Shown one piece after another: positions 45,443-53,909 of a stretch of DNA of 64,000 nt; the stretch's first letter is position 1; each line of letters opens with the position of its first letter. A program made the position numbers and the translations under genes. The stretch covers positions 558,001 to 622,000 of the forward strand of contig NZ_JAJTUT010000002.1 of assembly GCF_022399565.1 (NCBI RefSeq). Reading direction: 5' to 3'. The stretch comes from Flavobacterium algicola. GTDB lineage: Bacteria; Bacteroidota; Bacteroidia; Flavobacteriales; Flavobacteriaceae. The notes beneath the pieces are model-generated. The model did no database searches. It saw only the letters and a program-made list of their open reading frames with translations, and had not been told where the DNA came from.

Positions 45443-46105
45443 CTATTTATAATCTCTTACAAACTTACGATAATAAATAATATCCTGTATTGAGAGTACA
45501 ACGAGATTGTGTTGTTCTGCAAATTCAGTAATCGTATCAATTTTCGCCATAGTTCCGTCGTCATTCATCAGTTCACACAGTACTGCTTCAGGCTTTAAGT
45601 CTGCCAATTTCATAAGATCAATACTGCCTTCGGTATGTCCTTCGCGTCCTAAAACACCATTGTTATTTCCTCGTAAAGGAAAAATATGTCCTGGTTTATT
45701 TAAATCTGTGCTCTTTGCGCCTACCGCAGATGCAACTTGAATCGTCGTCAATCGGTCTTTGGCAGAAACTCCAGTAGTAACACCCTCTTTGGCCTCTATC
45801 GAAATTGTAAATGGCGTTTGATAACTGCTCGTATTTTCTTTCACCATGTAAGGCAAGTCGAGTAAGTCCGCTTTCTCATTTGTCAAACAAAGACATACTA
45901 TACCGCTGCATTTTCTAATCATGAGCGCCATATCTTTTGTAGTCATATTTTCTGCCGCGAATATTAAGTCTCCTTCATTTTCACGGTCTTTGTCATCAAT
46001 CAAAATAATTCCAAATCCGTTTTGAAGGTGATTCATTGCTTTTTCGATTCGTTCTTTACTGTCTTTGCCAAATATTCTTAAAGTATCTAATTCTGTAAGT
46101 ACCAT
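45443..46105 (-). CDS. ribB: 3,4-dihydroxy-2-butanone-4-phosphate synthase, single-domain
   Basis: 220 residues with the active-site motifs Asp-Asp-Lys-Asp-Arg-Glu-Asn-Glu-Gly-Asp-Leu, Thr-Gly-Val-Ser-Ala-Lys-Asp-Arg and His-Thr-Glu-Gly-Ser-Ile-Asp-Leu. It converts ribulose 5-phosphate to the four-carbon precursor of riboflavin. It has no GTP cyclohydrolase II domain, in contrast to the fused RibBA usual in Bacteroidetes. It may therefore be an extra copy. I see no FMN riboswitch in the 190 bases upstream. The Crp/Fnr gene follows without a gap. Confidence 0.93.
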   Translation of the reverse strand: MVLTELDTLRIFGKDSKERIEKAMNHLQNGFGIILIDDKDRENEGDLIFAAENMTTKDMALMIRKCSGIVCLCLTNEKADLLDLPYMVKENTSSYQTPFTISIEAKEGVTTGVSAKDRLTTIQVASAVGAKSTDLNKPGHIFPLRGNNNGVLGREGHTEGSIDLMKLADLKPEAVLCELMNDDGTMAKIDTITEFAEQHNLVVLSIQDIIYYRKFVRDYK

Positions 46106-46293
46106 TGTAAATTTTAATTATAATTTCTATGGCAAAATTAGTGTTGTCTTAAATCGAATTATTTGACATAGGTCAATAAATTTAATTAAAATTGAATGAG
46201 TATAATTAAGACTTTTTATTCTTACAGTTCATAATGGTTGATAATAAGTAGAATAGCGATTTAATGTAAACTTGTCAATTTAATTTCTATAAT

Positions 46294-47322
46294 TTATTTA
46301 ATCTTTATTTTGTTGATAGTAAATTCCATATCCTTGATATCACCTGTAACTTCGTTAATTCTGGAATTGGTATAGAATAACTCATTATTATGAATGCTAA
46401 ATGTATCTGCCCATCTTACTTTTTCTCCTTCAATAATTACAGATGTATTACCAGTTGGTATATTCAATTTCATAATTTTATGATTTTCTAAATCAGCAAA
46501 AAATAAATCATCATTATTCAAAATCATTCCGTCTGGCGCAGATGTAGTTGCAACCAACTTTACATTATCTTCAATTTCTTTTTGATTACCCGAATTTAAA
46601 ATCTTTGTTGGAATGGAATACAATTTATATCCTGTTAACGCATGAAAGTACAAAAGATCGTTTTTGGTATCTAATGCTATTCCATCAGAATGGACGGTAT
46701 TTGTCCAGACACTGTTACTGAAAGTTAAATGATCTGTCTCTGCCAATGTAGCATAATGATTGTCTAATACTCTAAAAGATACTCCAGAATTAATGTCTAA
46801 GATTACTATTCCAGCATGACCAGAATCTGTCATATAAATTTTACCCAACTTTTTATCAACTCGTAAATCATTGATGTAGGAGTCTTGATGAAAACTTTTG
46901 GTATCTAACAAATAGGTTTCTACCAATTGATTGGTGGTAAGATCGAAAGCAAAAATTCTTGGATTATCTAAGACACCTTTAAATGATGGATTTCGTGTGT
47001 CTAAAACATAAAGCTTATTTTCAAAAGCAACTACAGCTTGTACAGCTACAAATACACTATCAGAAAGTGTTGCTCCCAATTTCCAGCTGTTCCAATTTTC
47101 ATTTGGAAATGCGTTTGAGTTTCCTTTCGTGAGAACTTCAACAACAGCATTGTCTACACCATCTCTCCATCTCGGGAAATTTGCAAAAATGCGGCCTTTA
47201 TTGCTAACAGTTACACCTGTTACTTGTTGCCCTTTAAACGTCGCGACATTTTGAATGTTTACCTTTTCGGACTTACAACTCCAAAGCCCAGTAATTATGA
47301 TTAGTGCAATTATTTTTTTCAT
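46294..47322 (-). CDS. Yellow/major royal jelly protein family lipoprotein
   Basis: 342 residues. A lipoprotein signal (Ile-Thr-Gly-Leu-Trp-Ser-Cys) is followed by a six-bladed propeller-like sequence with the family's opening Gly-Val-Thr-Val-Ser-Asn-Lys-Gly-Arg-Ile-Phe-Ala-Asn-Phe-Pro-Arg-Trp and later Tyr-Met-Thr-Asp-Ser-Gly and Ser-Asp-Gly-Ile-Ala-Leu-Asp. Bacterial members have no established reaction; related insect proteins include dopachrome-converting enzymes. It should be an outer-membrane or periplasmic lipoprotein. It stands alone between the ribB pair and the cassette region. Confidence 0.85.
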   Translation of the reverse strand: MKKIIALIIITGLWSCKSEKVNIQNVATFKGQQVTGVTVSNKGRIFANFPRWRDGVDNAVVEVLTKGNSNAFPNENWNSWKLGATLSDSVFVAVQAVVAFENKLYVLDTRNPSFKGVLDNPRIFAFDLTTNQLVETYLLDTKSFHQDSYINDLRVDKKLGKIYMTDSGHAGIVILDINSGVSFRVLDNHYATLAETDHLTFSNSVWTNTVHSDGIALDTKNDLLYFHALTGYKLYSIPTKILNSGNQKEIEDNVKLVATTSAPDGMILNNDDLFFADLENHKIMKLNIPTGNTSVIIEGEKVRWADTFSIHNNELFYTNSRINEVTGDIKDMEFTINKIKIK

Positions 47323-47752
47323 TTTTTTGTTTAATTAAATAATGTATAGTTGAGATTGGAATAATTAGTGAGTGATTATTTACTAATAGAGCCAAATGTA
47401 AATGTACTAGAAAATTCATGATTTTACACACTTCCAAAGGTTGCAAGATGTCTCTAATGTCTTTATCGCCTTAAATAATTCTCACTGAATAATTTTTTTA
47501 TCAAGTTCAAAATACAAAAGTTGCTGCAATTCTTAATCTTATAATAAAGACCAATATCTTTAGAAGAGTAGGATAGTAGTCAATTAATTTTAATAGTAAA
47601 GACACAGTTATCTCCTGATATTCTTTCAATTTTTTGAAAGTAAGCGTAAATTTTTGAGGGATTAAAATCGGTTCTTTGAGATACAAGTTCGATCGTACAT
47701 ATGAGGCAGGCAATGAAAATCGAGCTTTCAGAAATAAACTTATTTATTGTCT
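47323..47752. other. Intergenic stretch, no gene seen
   Basis: 430 bases without a readable gene, promoter-like string or palindrome of note. Confidence 0.45.
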
Positions 47753-48361
47753 TCACTTTAATATTTTTCCAAGTTTAATGCACCCAGCGGAGATGCAAAT
47801 AAACAGTACTAAAAGTCCGGCGCTGTTGATGAGAACCTGTTCTAAACCAAGAGCAGCCACATTTACAAATGGATAAGGATAAAATTCAGCTAAGGCTCCG
47901 CGAATTAAGATGAATATAAGATAGAGTATCGGGTAAATTAGCCATTTCAATAACTGTTTGTATTTTATCGATATTTTTTCTTCGTACAAATACCAGAAAA
48001 TAATTACCAGGATCGGTATTATTGAATGAAGTAACTCATCAACGAGCCGTTGCATACCTTCTGGAGTCCATATATGTCGTAAGAGAATTTGATAAACCAA
48101 TCCCACAATAGTGATATAAACGGTTACAGCAGTAAGAGTTCCAGATTTATAAATGATGGACAAATAATTGTTTTTTTTCTTAACCAAAGACAATATGAAA
48201 TATATCGCTACTAGCGAATTTGTCAAAATGGTAAAAAAGCTAAAGAATCGAATTGTTGTTTCAAGTATTGAAGCAACTCTACTTTCTATCATTAAATAAT
48301 ATTGAGTCACAACCGCAAACAAAGTTATTGCTGCAAAAAGGATCGATAATTTGTTTTTCAT
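47753..48361 (-). CDS. Pr6Pr family membrane protein
   Basis: 202 residues with six hydrophobic helices. The first contains Tyr-Tyr-Leu-Met-Ile, the second Phe-Phe-Thr-Ile-Leu-Thr-Asn-Ser, and helix four has His-Ser-Ile-Ile-Pro. These match the Pr6Pr (FAR-17a/AIG1-like) family. The function is unknown; eukaryotic relatives include fatty-acid-ester hydrolases. The start is 30 bases from a degraded attC-like site (GCTAATGTC instead of GCTAACGTT), so it may once have been a cassette gene, though the matching left end is not visible. Confidence 0.78.
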   Translation of the reverse strand: MKNKLSILFAAITLFAVVTQYYLMIESRVASILETTIRFFSFFTILTNSLVAIYFILSLVKKKNNYLSIIYKSGTLTAVTVYITIVGLVYQILLRHIWTPEGMQRLVDELLHSIIPILVIIFWYLYEEKISIKYKQLLKWLIYPILYLIFILIRGALAEFYPYPFVNVAALGLEQVLINSAGLLVLFICISAGCIKLGKILK

Positions 48362-48386
48362 GCTGTGCGTTATTTTAAGCTTAGTG

Positions 48387-48503
48387 CTAATGTCATTTCC
48401 CGCGTTTGAGACTGTTCTACGAAAATGATTATTTTCAGCTAAACGAAATTACAAATTAAAACGGTAAATCTAGTAAATAAGCAAATTGTACAGAATGTTT
48501 GTT
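48387..48503. repeat. Degraded attC-like site
   Basis: It keeps the inner hairpin TTTTCAGCTAAACGAAA and ACGGTAAATCTAGTAAAT, close to type B, and ends GTTTGTTGAAC. The outer arms are mutated and pair poorly. Its left core is GCTAATGTC. Confidence 0.5.
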
Positions 48504-48902
48504 GAACTAATTCTTAGGTGGTCGGATTGTCGATTAATAGGTCTTGTGAATGGTGCTTGTAATGATTGCCTTGGTTAAAAAAATAATTTCCGTAAATTAT
48601 AAAAGGATATAAGATTATTGGGCAATCGCAAAGTTTTAGATTATGATTAATTGTTAAATGATTTCGAGCATACTATTTCAATTATGATAAAATACTTTTT
48701 AACCCAAAATGCAGCTTCATAACTACTATTATTTAATTAAATCAAACTAACTTTTTCCCTTTGCCATATAAAATAGCTATTGCTAGCATTTTACAATAAG
48801 TGTACATTAATAAATGATCATTTTATAAAGGATATAATTTCTTGCGAAACGTAAACGTGAATTCAGCAAAAATTCGCAATCTTGACAGATAGATTTCAGG
48901 CA
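48504..48902. other. Gene-less stretch ending in half an attC-like site
   Basis: The first 320 bases hold nothing recognisable. From about 48826 the right half of a type C site is present (TTTCTTGCGAAACGTAAACGTGAATTC ... in two pieces, then AATTCGCAATCTTGACAG), without its left half. This looks like a collapsed cassette. Confidence 0.45.
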
Positions 48903-49628
48903 CTATTTATTAAGTTCTGTCTTAAAACTTATTAGTCGTCTAATTGATACTAAATGGCCAAATAAAATAATCGGAACTATGAATGTTGGCAGCCAGCTAA
49001 AAGGAAAATTTAAAATCGCAATATTCGGTTGTTCGAAAGCAAATTTTTGAATTGGCGAAGGTGCAGAAAACAAAGCATTTAAAACGATGTTAAATAAGAG
49101 TCCAAGACAAATAAGGTTCCATGTTAAAATTATTTTTCTATTGAATCTAACTTTTGTTAGTCCAAAGTACGCAATAAATGGAGAAGAAATTCCAGCAAGG
49201 ATATCAAAATTTCGACCTTCAAATGTCATAAGTTCTGGAATTGCTTTGTTGACATAAAGCCAAAATAAAACTATTTCAACTGGTATCCTCACAACATTTA
49301 CATAAGTCAAATTTTCTAGCGGCAAACTGTCAATAAATTGTTTTCCTTTTGAGGTTGTAAATAATACTATAATTGCCATAACCATTGGCAATATTCCTAA
49401 TAACACTATTTTTGGTGGAAACGAATTTGTATCAGTGTTGTACATATTATTTAATGTCAAAACACCTTGGAATAATAACCAAACTATTAATCCCAATGAA
49501 ATATATGCTGTTTTTTTTCTTGCCTTTTCAGATTTTGAGTTTTTAATTGTCCAAATAAAGAGTAGAAGAGTTGCAACAGTTGTCATTCCAAATGTCAATG
49601 AAATGTATGTCGGTAAATTTTCTATCAT
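48903..49628 (-). CDS. Seven-helix membrane protein of unknown function
   Basis: 241 residues with seven hydrophobic helices and short loops. Distinctive motifs are Trp-Leu-Leu-Phe-Gln-Gly-Val-Leu, Pro-Val-Glu-Ile-Val-Leu-Phe-Trp, Thr-Trp-Asn-Leu and Phe-Gly-His-Leu-Val. Similar hypothetical proteins occur in Flavobacteria and Cytophagia, but I know no function. It lies between remnants of attC-like sites (48.85 and 49.7 kb), so it is probably a cassette gene of the second array whose ends have decayed. Confidence 0.6.
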   Translation of the reverse strand: MIENLPTYISLTFGMTTVATLLLFIWTIKNSKSEKARKKTAYISLGLIVWLLFQGVLTLNNMYNTDTNSFPPKIVLLGILPMVMAIIVLFTTSKGKQFIDSLPLENLTYVNVVRIPVEIVLFWLYVNKAIPELMTFEGRNFDILAGISSPFIAYFGLTKVRFNRKIILTWNLICLGLLFNIVLNALFSAPSPIQKFAFEQPNIAILNFPFSWLPTFIVPIILFGHLVSIRRLISFKTELNK

Positions 49629-49676
49629 CTTTTATTTGTTCAGTTTTGTAGGTTTCATTGCATAATGATCGCTGAA

Positions 49677-49795
49677 ATGTTGCTTCTTTACGATGTATAG
49701 AAGTTTGTAACCATTCAATTTTCGGCTAAACGAAAACTTGATGCAGAACGTTATTTCCACTAAAGTCTTGTATTTTGTGCAACTGCAATTACAGG
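49677..49795. repeat. Degraded attC-like site, type A-like
   Basis: The inner region is well kept (GTTTGTAACCATTCAATTTTCGG, split by CTAAACGAAAACTTGATGC), followed by TTTCCACTAAAGTC. The outer arms hardly pair and the right core is ATTACAGGC instead of GTT. Confidence 0.55.
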
Positions 49796-49804
49796 CAATA
49801 CATT

Positions 49805-50395
49805 TTACATTTCGTTATTACGGAGTTTTTGTTTCCATTTACCAATAACTTCTGCATTATTGCCAAAATTAGCTTCCATATCAAATTCATTAAGAGCATT
49901 ATCTCGCGCAATTAAATATGTTTCTATAATTCCGTTAATTTTATTTACATTTCCTGCATTTATTTTTTTGCTATTAATATCATTTTCTGATTGTTTTGCA
50001 AAAAAATGTGCAATCTCATATTTCAATTGAAGATAATCTAAAAGTTGTTCCGATTTACTTTGTGGATTAACCCACGATAAATCCCTTCTAATTCCCCCAT
50101 ATGATTCAACAGTAATGACTCCTGTCCAAAAATTTACTTTTTTCGTAAAAACGCCAAATGTCAATTCTATATTAGAATTCAATTCTATATTAGAATTCAA
50201 ATCTTTGTTTAATTCAGGTGACATTTTAAAATCAGACCATTCTAAAATGTTTTTTGACCTTAGACTAATAGTGTCTCCTTTGTTTGCTTTGGTCATTTCT
50301 GAAATAACTTTCGCCCATTTTTCTTGATTTTTTGCCTGACCAAAAGTTAACAGTGTTACACAAAGAGCTAAAAAAGTAACTATAATTCTAATCAT
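49805..50395 (-). CDS. Secreted protein of unknown function
   Basis: 196 residues from ATG 50395, chosen because it opens a signal peptide (Met-Ile-Arg-Ile-Ile-Val-Thr-Phe ... Phe-Gly-Gln). An in-frame Met 11 codons upstream does not improve it. The mature protein is mixed helix/strand with a duplicated hexapeptide (Ser-Asn-Ile-Glu-Leu-Asn twice). It has Trp-Val-Asn-Pro-Gln-Ser and a helical C-terminus. No family is recognised. The cassette ends still resemble each other (ATTACAGGCAATAC against ATTGTAAGCAATGC), with a mutated core. Confidence 0.6.
   Translation of the reverse strand: MIRIIVTFLALCVTLLTFGQAKNQEKWAKVISEMTKANKGDTISLRSKNILEWSDFKMSPELNKDLNSNIELNSNIELTFGVFTKKVNFWTGVITVESYGGIRRDLSWVNPQSKSEQLLDYLQLKYEIAHFFAKQSENDINSKKINAGNVNKINGIIETYLIARDNALNEFDMEANFGNNAEVIGKWKQKLRNNEM
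50163..50198 (+). repeat. 2 x 18 bp tandem duplication
   Basis: AATTCTATATTAGAATTC occurs twice in a row inside the gene at 49805-50395, adding six residues in frame. The unit is itself nearly palindromic. Confidence 0.9.
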
Positions 50396-50468
50396 TTTTT
50401 CCAATTTATTAGGTAAATTAAATTTCAAAAGTATTTAGGTCATCCGGTTTTTCGGTTGCATTGCTTAC

Positions 50469-50591
50469 AATGTTTTGACCTTAGCGAGGTTGCAAATTTC
50501 GTAACCTTAAATTTTCCGTTAAAGATAAAATTTCTTGGGAAACGTATCCGTGAATTTGCCACAAAATTCGCAATCTTGCTAAATGGCTGTT
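50469..50591. repeat. attC-like site, type C
   Basis: 123 bp. The left arm TTAGCGAGGTTGCAAATTTCG pairs roughly with AAATTCGCAATCTTGCTAAA; the inner segment TTTTCCGTTAAAGATAAAA matches the site at 8553. It ends in GTTAGAC at 50589, whose complement GTCTAAC supplies the stop codon (TAA, 50592-50590) of the next gene. Confidence 0.65.
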
Positions 50592-51132
50592 AGACGTTCG
50601 GTTTTTTTTCTCGTTGCTCTCTCAGTTTTTCAACTAATAAATTATTTAAATCGTCAAATTTATATTTTAAAGTTGTTGAAGTTATTGAAATTGGCGTTCC
50701 ATACATTTTCATATTTCCTTGCAATATTTTCCTTTTAATACCGCTTTTCTTTTCTAAAAATTTATTCGGGTTTTTTGTGAAAATTAGTAAAAATTTTGTT
50801 GACATAACTTTCTCAGCTTTAATTTCTGTGATTTCGCTCCACTTAATTAGTCCTACACTTGAAGCATTTGTATTGTCAGTAATTCCATTTTCGTCAACTG
50901 TTAAGCCGACGGTTTTGTCGAACAGTTTTATAATTCCATATATACCCAAAATAGTAAAAAGTAAACTTGCAATAATTCCAACAATTCTAACCAATTCAGG
51001 ACTTCGCAAAAAAGGTGTGATAAATTTGTCAGGATTAATTATAAAAACAATCCCAAAGAATACAAAAGAAAATGCTCCTACGATTGTCAATGTTAACTTT
51101 GTTCTGCTTAATGGAATTTCAATTTTATTCAT
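50590..51132 (-). CDS. STM3941-family PH-like membrane protein
   Basis: 180 residues. Two hydrophobic helices (about 14-32 and 45-65) are followed by a beta-rich PH-like domain (Gly-Leu-Thr-Val-Asp-Glu-Asn-Gly-Ile, Ile-Lys-Trp-Ser-Glu-Ile-Thr-Glu-Ile) and a C-terminal helix. This is the layout of the STM3941 family; no function is established. The stop codon lies within the cassette core, as in many integron cassettes. The opposite cassette end is occupied by an IS1182-like remnant at 51207, so the end match (GTTAGaCG/GTTAGCG) is only partial. Confidence 0.72.
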   Translation of the reverse strand: MNKIEIPLSRTKLTLTIVGAFSFVFFGIVFIINPDKFITPFLRSPELVRIVGIIASLLFTILGIYGIIKLFDKTVGLTVDENGITDNTNASSVGLIKWSEITEIKAEKVMSTKFLLIFTKNPNKFLEKKSGIKRKILQGNMKMYGTPISITSTTLKYKFDDLNNLLVEKLREQREKKPNV

Positions 51133-51206
51133 TCTATTTAAATGTATATTTTTTATCGCGTTAGGTTATTAAATTCTCCTTTTCGTTTTAAGCTCATCGC
51201 TAACTT

Positions 51207-51611
51207 CAGTCTATGAAAAAACTAAAATTTATCTGAATCAAATATAACACATAATGTCTAATAAAAAAGAAGAAAAGTTGTATATTTAAGCATGCAACAC
51301 ATCACTGGAATTCCTCGCAATCAGCTATTTATTAATAGTTTAAAAGAAACAATTACTTCATATAATGTGGTTTGTTTTATCGTAGCTTTTGTCGATGTAC
51401 TATCATTAAAATCATTAGGCTTTAGCGTTAGTACTATAAAGACAGAAGGTCGTCCTACTTACGGGCAAGGAATTTGATATTCAGAAGTGAGGGAAAACAG
51501 TAGAAAATTACATTGAAATTTACTGCAAAAAAAATAGAGGAAGGATAGTCTCTTGAAATTCTTAAACTTATAAAACGAAAAATCCATAGGTATAGATGTT
51601 GAGCGGTTTCG
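51207..51611 (+). mobile_element. IS1182-like element remnant, copy 3
   Basis: The left terminal repeat CAGTCTATGAAAAAAC begins after CGCTAACTT, again at an AAC core. The transposase start at 51292 is the best preserved of the three: Met-Gln-His-Ile-Thr-Gly-Ile-Pro-Arg-Asn-Gln-Leu, later Lys-Thr-Glu-Gly-Arg-Pro-Thr-Tyr, with a stop at 51477. The rest of the transposase and the right terminus are missing. The sequence after about 51500 aligns with that after copy 1. Confidence 0.68.
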
Positions 51612-51664
51612 TTCAACACGACTTTCATTGTTTGTGCTTCGCACGCAACGAAACTCTAGCTGTT
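51612..51664. repeat. Short attC-like palindrome, type E
   Basis: GACTTTC and GAAACTC flank GTGCTTCGCAC; the element ends at GTT 51662-51664 where the next cassette starts (GTTATGTGACGG). It is nearly identical to 1289-1333. Confidence 0.5.
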
Positions 51665-51700
51665 ATGTGACGGCTATTTACGTGATTGTATATAGTTTTT

Positions 51701-53125
51701 TTATTTTAGTAATTCTTTTAACTTTTGTACTGCATTAGTATTTTCCGAGTTTAATTCTAAACTTTTTTTATAATTTTCAGTAGCTTTGTTAATATTACCG
51801 TCCATCATATATGCTTCACCTAAAGAATCATAAGCTTCATACGATTTTGGGAAAGAAAAAATTCCGAGTGTGAATAAGTCTATTGCTTTTTTATAAAGAC
51901 CTCTTTTAATCATCTCGTACCCCTTGGCATTAAGGTCGATTTCGGATAGTTCTAATTTTGATTCTTTTATAACTATTTTAGCTTCTTCAATATCCTTTAT
52001 TAAACAAGTATTGATTACTTTTTTTGTATAAAAATAGTTATTCAACTTTGGTGTTGAACCTGCAATTGTTTTTTCAATAAAAAAACGAGCATCAAAAAAT
52101 CCTTGGCCTAGGTCTTTATTAGTTAGTAGAATTACGGTATAATTTTGTTTCTCAAATATTCGCCATTCAGCACCAACTCCAAAATGTCCGCCACTGTGCC
52201 CGTATACACCTGAACCTTTTGCTCCTGCAAATTGCAATCCGTATCCATACGAGCCATTTTCTGGTTCTTTTTTCATAAAATTTGTATAATCTGCATTTAA
52301 GAACTTATTATTTTTAAATGCCAATGCAAATTTATACAGGTCATTTATAGTGGTATATCCACCACCCGCAGAACTTCCTTTTACAGCACTCATAAAAATT
52401 GTTTTTTGTAATTGGTTTGGATAAACGTCTGAGAATGTATAGTTCTCTGCTTCATTTTCTATAATATGGTCAATATCAAAATTGCCTGTATTTTGCATAT
52501 TTGCTTTAGAAAAAATATTTTCTTTTATATAGCTGTCATAAGGCATTTTACTCACAGCTTCTATAATTCTACCAAGTATAATATAATTAGAATTCCTATA
52601 AGAGAATTCTTCGTTTGGTTTAGATTCTAACGGTTCATTTTCATATAAATTTGTGAGGCTTTCTATTGTTCTAAATTTTTCTTTAGGAGTATTCAAAAAC
52701 TTATCTGAATAAAAATAATCAGGCAACCCACTTCTGTGCATTAGTAACAATTTAATTGTGACGGAATCTCTTGCTATTTTATTTGGATAACTTGGAAGAA
52801 ATTTTCCTATCGGATCATCTAAAGATACTTTACCAGCTTGGATTAATTGAAAAATAGCAACTGCTGTGAATGATTTGCCTATGGAAGCATAAGTAAATTT
52901 TGTATCTGTATTGTTTTTGACTTTATGACCTAAATGAGCAAATCCATAAGATTTTTGTAATAAAATACTATCATCTTTAGAAATTAAAACGGCTCCGCTG
53001 AATCCTTCCAAAGAATCAAGATAGTTAACAATTTCTTGCACTTTAGTGTTATGAAAATAAACGTTTTTTTTAGTTGTGCAAGAAAATATACTTGTGAGAG
53101 CTAATAGGTAGATAATTTTTTTCAT
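51701..53125 (-). CDS. Serine beta-lactamase-like hydrolase lipoprotein with C-terminal TPR
   Basis: 474 residues. A lipoprotein signal (Thr-Ser-Ile-Phe-Ser-Cys) precedes a class C beta-lactamase/penicillin-binding-like domain: catalytic Ser-Ile-Gly-Lys (SxxK, about 82), Tyr-Arg-Asn (YxN, about 176) and His-Ser-Gly-Gly-His (about 300). The last 70 residues are TPR repeats (Ala-Tyr-Asp-Ser-Leu-Gly-Glu-Ala-Tyr-Met-Met-Asp-Gly-Asn). Such proteins are usually esterases or peptidases of unknown substrate rather than true resistance enzymes. The gene overlaps the marR start-to-stop junction by four bases (ATGA) and shares its cassette (51662-53787), whose ends match GTTATGTGAC on both sides. Confidence 0.85.
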   Translation of the reverse strand: MKKIIYLLALTSIFSCTTKKNVYFHNTKVQEIVNYLDSLEGFSGAVLISKDDSILLQKSYGFAHLGHKVKNNTDTKFTYASIGKSFTAVAIFQLIQAGKVSLDDPIGKFLPSYPNKIARDSVTIKLLLMHRSGLPDYFYSDKFLNTPKEKFRTIESLTNLYENEPLESKPNEEFSYRNSNYIILGRIIEAVSKMPYDSYIKENIFSKANMQNTGNFDIDHIIENEAENYTFSDVYPNQLQKTIFMSAVKGSSAGGGYTTINDLYKFALAFKNNKFLNADYTNFMKKEPENGSYGYGLQFAGAKGSGVYGHSGGHFGVGAEWRIFEKQNYTVILLTNKDLGQGFFDARFFIEKTIAGSTPKLNNYFYTKKVINTCLIKDIEEAKIVIKESKLELSEIDLNAKGYEMIKRGLYKKAIDLFTLGIFSFPKSYEAYDSLGEAYMMDGNINKATENYKKSLELNSENTNAVQKLKELLK

Positions 53126-53565
53126 TTACTATTTTTTTTACAGTTTTGAGTAATTTTATTTAATATTTCAAATAATTGTTTTATGTCTTGTTCTGATAAT
53201 GTGTTAAGCGCAATCTCTCTATTTTTTTTTATTACAGGGTTTAGTTTTTCTATGATTTCTTTACCAATTTGTGTGATTTTTAACTCCGCTTTTCGTTTGT
53301 CAGCATCGTCAATAGTTTTTGTTAGATAGTTTTTGTTTAACATCAACTTTATAATTCGGGTTATTGATGCATAATCCTTAAAAACTAAATCGGCAATTTC
53401 AGATTGAGTTTTGTCCTCTCTGTCAATGATAATTAGAATTAAGGCTTGGTCCACAGTAATATCGGGAACTATACTAGATATATTTTGTTGACTTAATCTA
53501 CGATAAGCTTTTATAGTTTCTTCAATTGAGTAAAGTACAGTGCTTGTTGGTGTTGCGAATTTCAT
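53122..53565 (-). CDS. MarR-family transcriptional regulator
   Basis: 147 residues from ATG 53565; the longer frame to 53613 runs through the operators and is rejected. Winged-helix core: Leu-Ile-Ile-Ile-Asp-Arg-Glu-Asp-Lys-Thr-Gln-Ser-Glu-Ile-Ala-Asp, then Ser-Ile-Thr-Arg-Ile-Ile-Lys-Leu-Met, and the wing Asp-Asp-Ala-Asp-Lys-Arg-Lys. Two identical 12-bp palindromes lie just upstream of its start, so it very likely represses its own operon and the hydrolase gene. It is an unusual case of a regulated, two-gene cassette with its own operator and promoter region. Confidence 0.9.
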   Translation of the reverse strand: MKFATPTSTVLYSIEETIKAYRRLSQQNISSIVPDITVDQALILIIIDREDKTQSEIADLVFKDYASITRIIKLMLNKNYLTKTIDDADKRKAELKITQIGKEIIEKLNPVIKKNREIALNTLSEQDIKQLFEILNKITQNCKKNSK

Positions 53566-53571
53566 ATTTAT

Positions 53572-53613
53572 TTGATATATCAAGCAAATATAAGTATTTA
53601 CTTGATATATCAA
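53572..53613 (-). promoter_or_regulatory. Twin operator of the MarR/hydrolase cassette
   Basis: TTGATATATCAA occurs at 53572-53583 and 53602-53613, 30 bp apart (about three helical turns). Each is a perfect palindrome. They end seven bases before the marR start codon, an ideal site for autorepression. Confidence 0.75.
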
Positions 53614-53784
53614 ATAAATATTAAAAAAAAGACAGGTTAGGTATTGAAAAGTAAATTTTGAATAGGGTAGAAATTGTCACTGAAAATCACACGCAATTTT
53701 CAAGTTTCCGCATTTCTATTTCAATTAAAATATGAAATCCTATAAGTGGTGTGATTACGTTGGATTTTTTTATTACTGTCACAT

Positions 53785-53898
53785 AACGTTATGCTTTGAG
53801 ATGGCTGGAAGTTCGTAAATGCTCAGTTTTCGGCTTATCGAAAATATGATTGCGAAACGGCAATTTCACTAAATTCCAGCTATATCAAAATAGCGGTG
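53785..53898. repeat. attC-like site, type A
   Basis: It is a diverged copy (TTTGAGATGGCTGGAAG, inner TTTTCGGCTTATCGAAAA, right arm TTCCAGCTATATCAAAA). The right core is altered (GCGGTGAGCAG for G-GTTAGCAG). It joins the hydrolase cassette to the head cassette of the second array. Confidence 0.7.
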
Positions 53899-53909
53899 AG
53901 CAGTATTAA

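Noticed and set aside
46106..46290. FMN riboswitch upstream of ribB
   Set aside because: None of the conserved RFN-element blocks could be found in this stretch.
51701..53125. True antibiotic-resistance beta-lactamase
   Set aside because: The SxxK, YxN and HxGG motifs fit, but the lipoprotein anchor and TPR tail match the broad esterase/peptidase-like group rather than AmpC enzymes.
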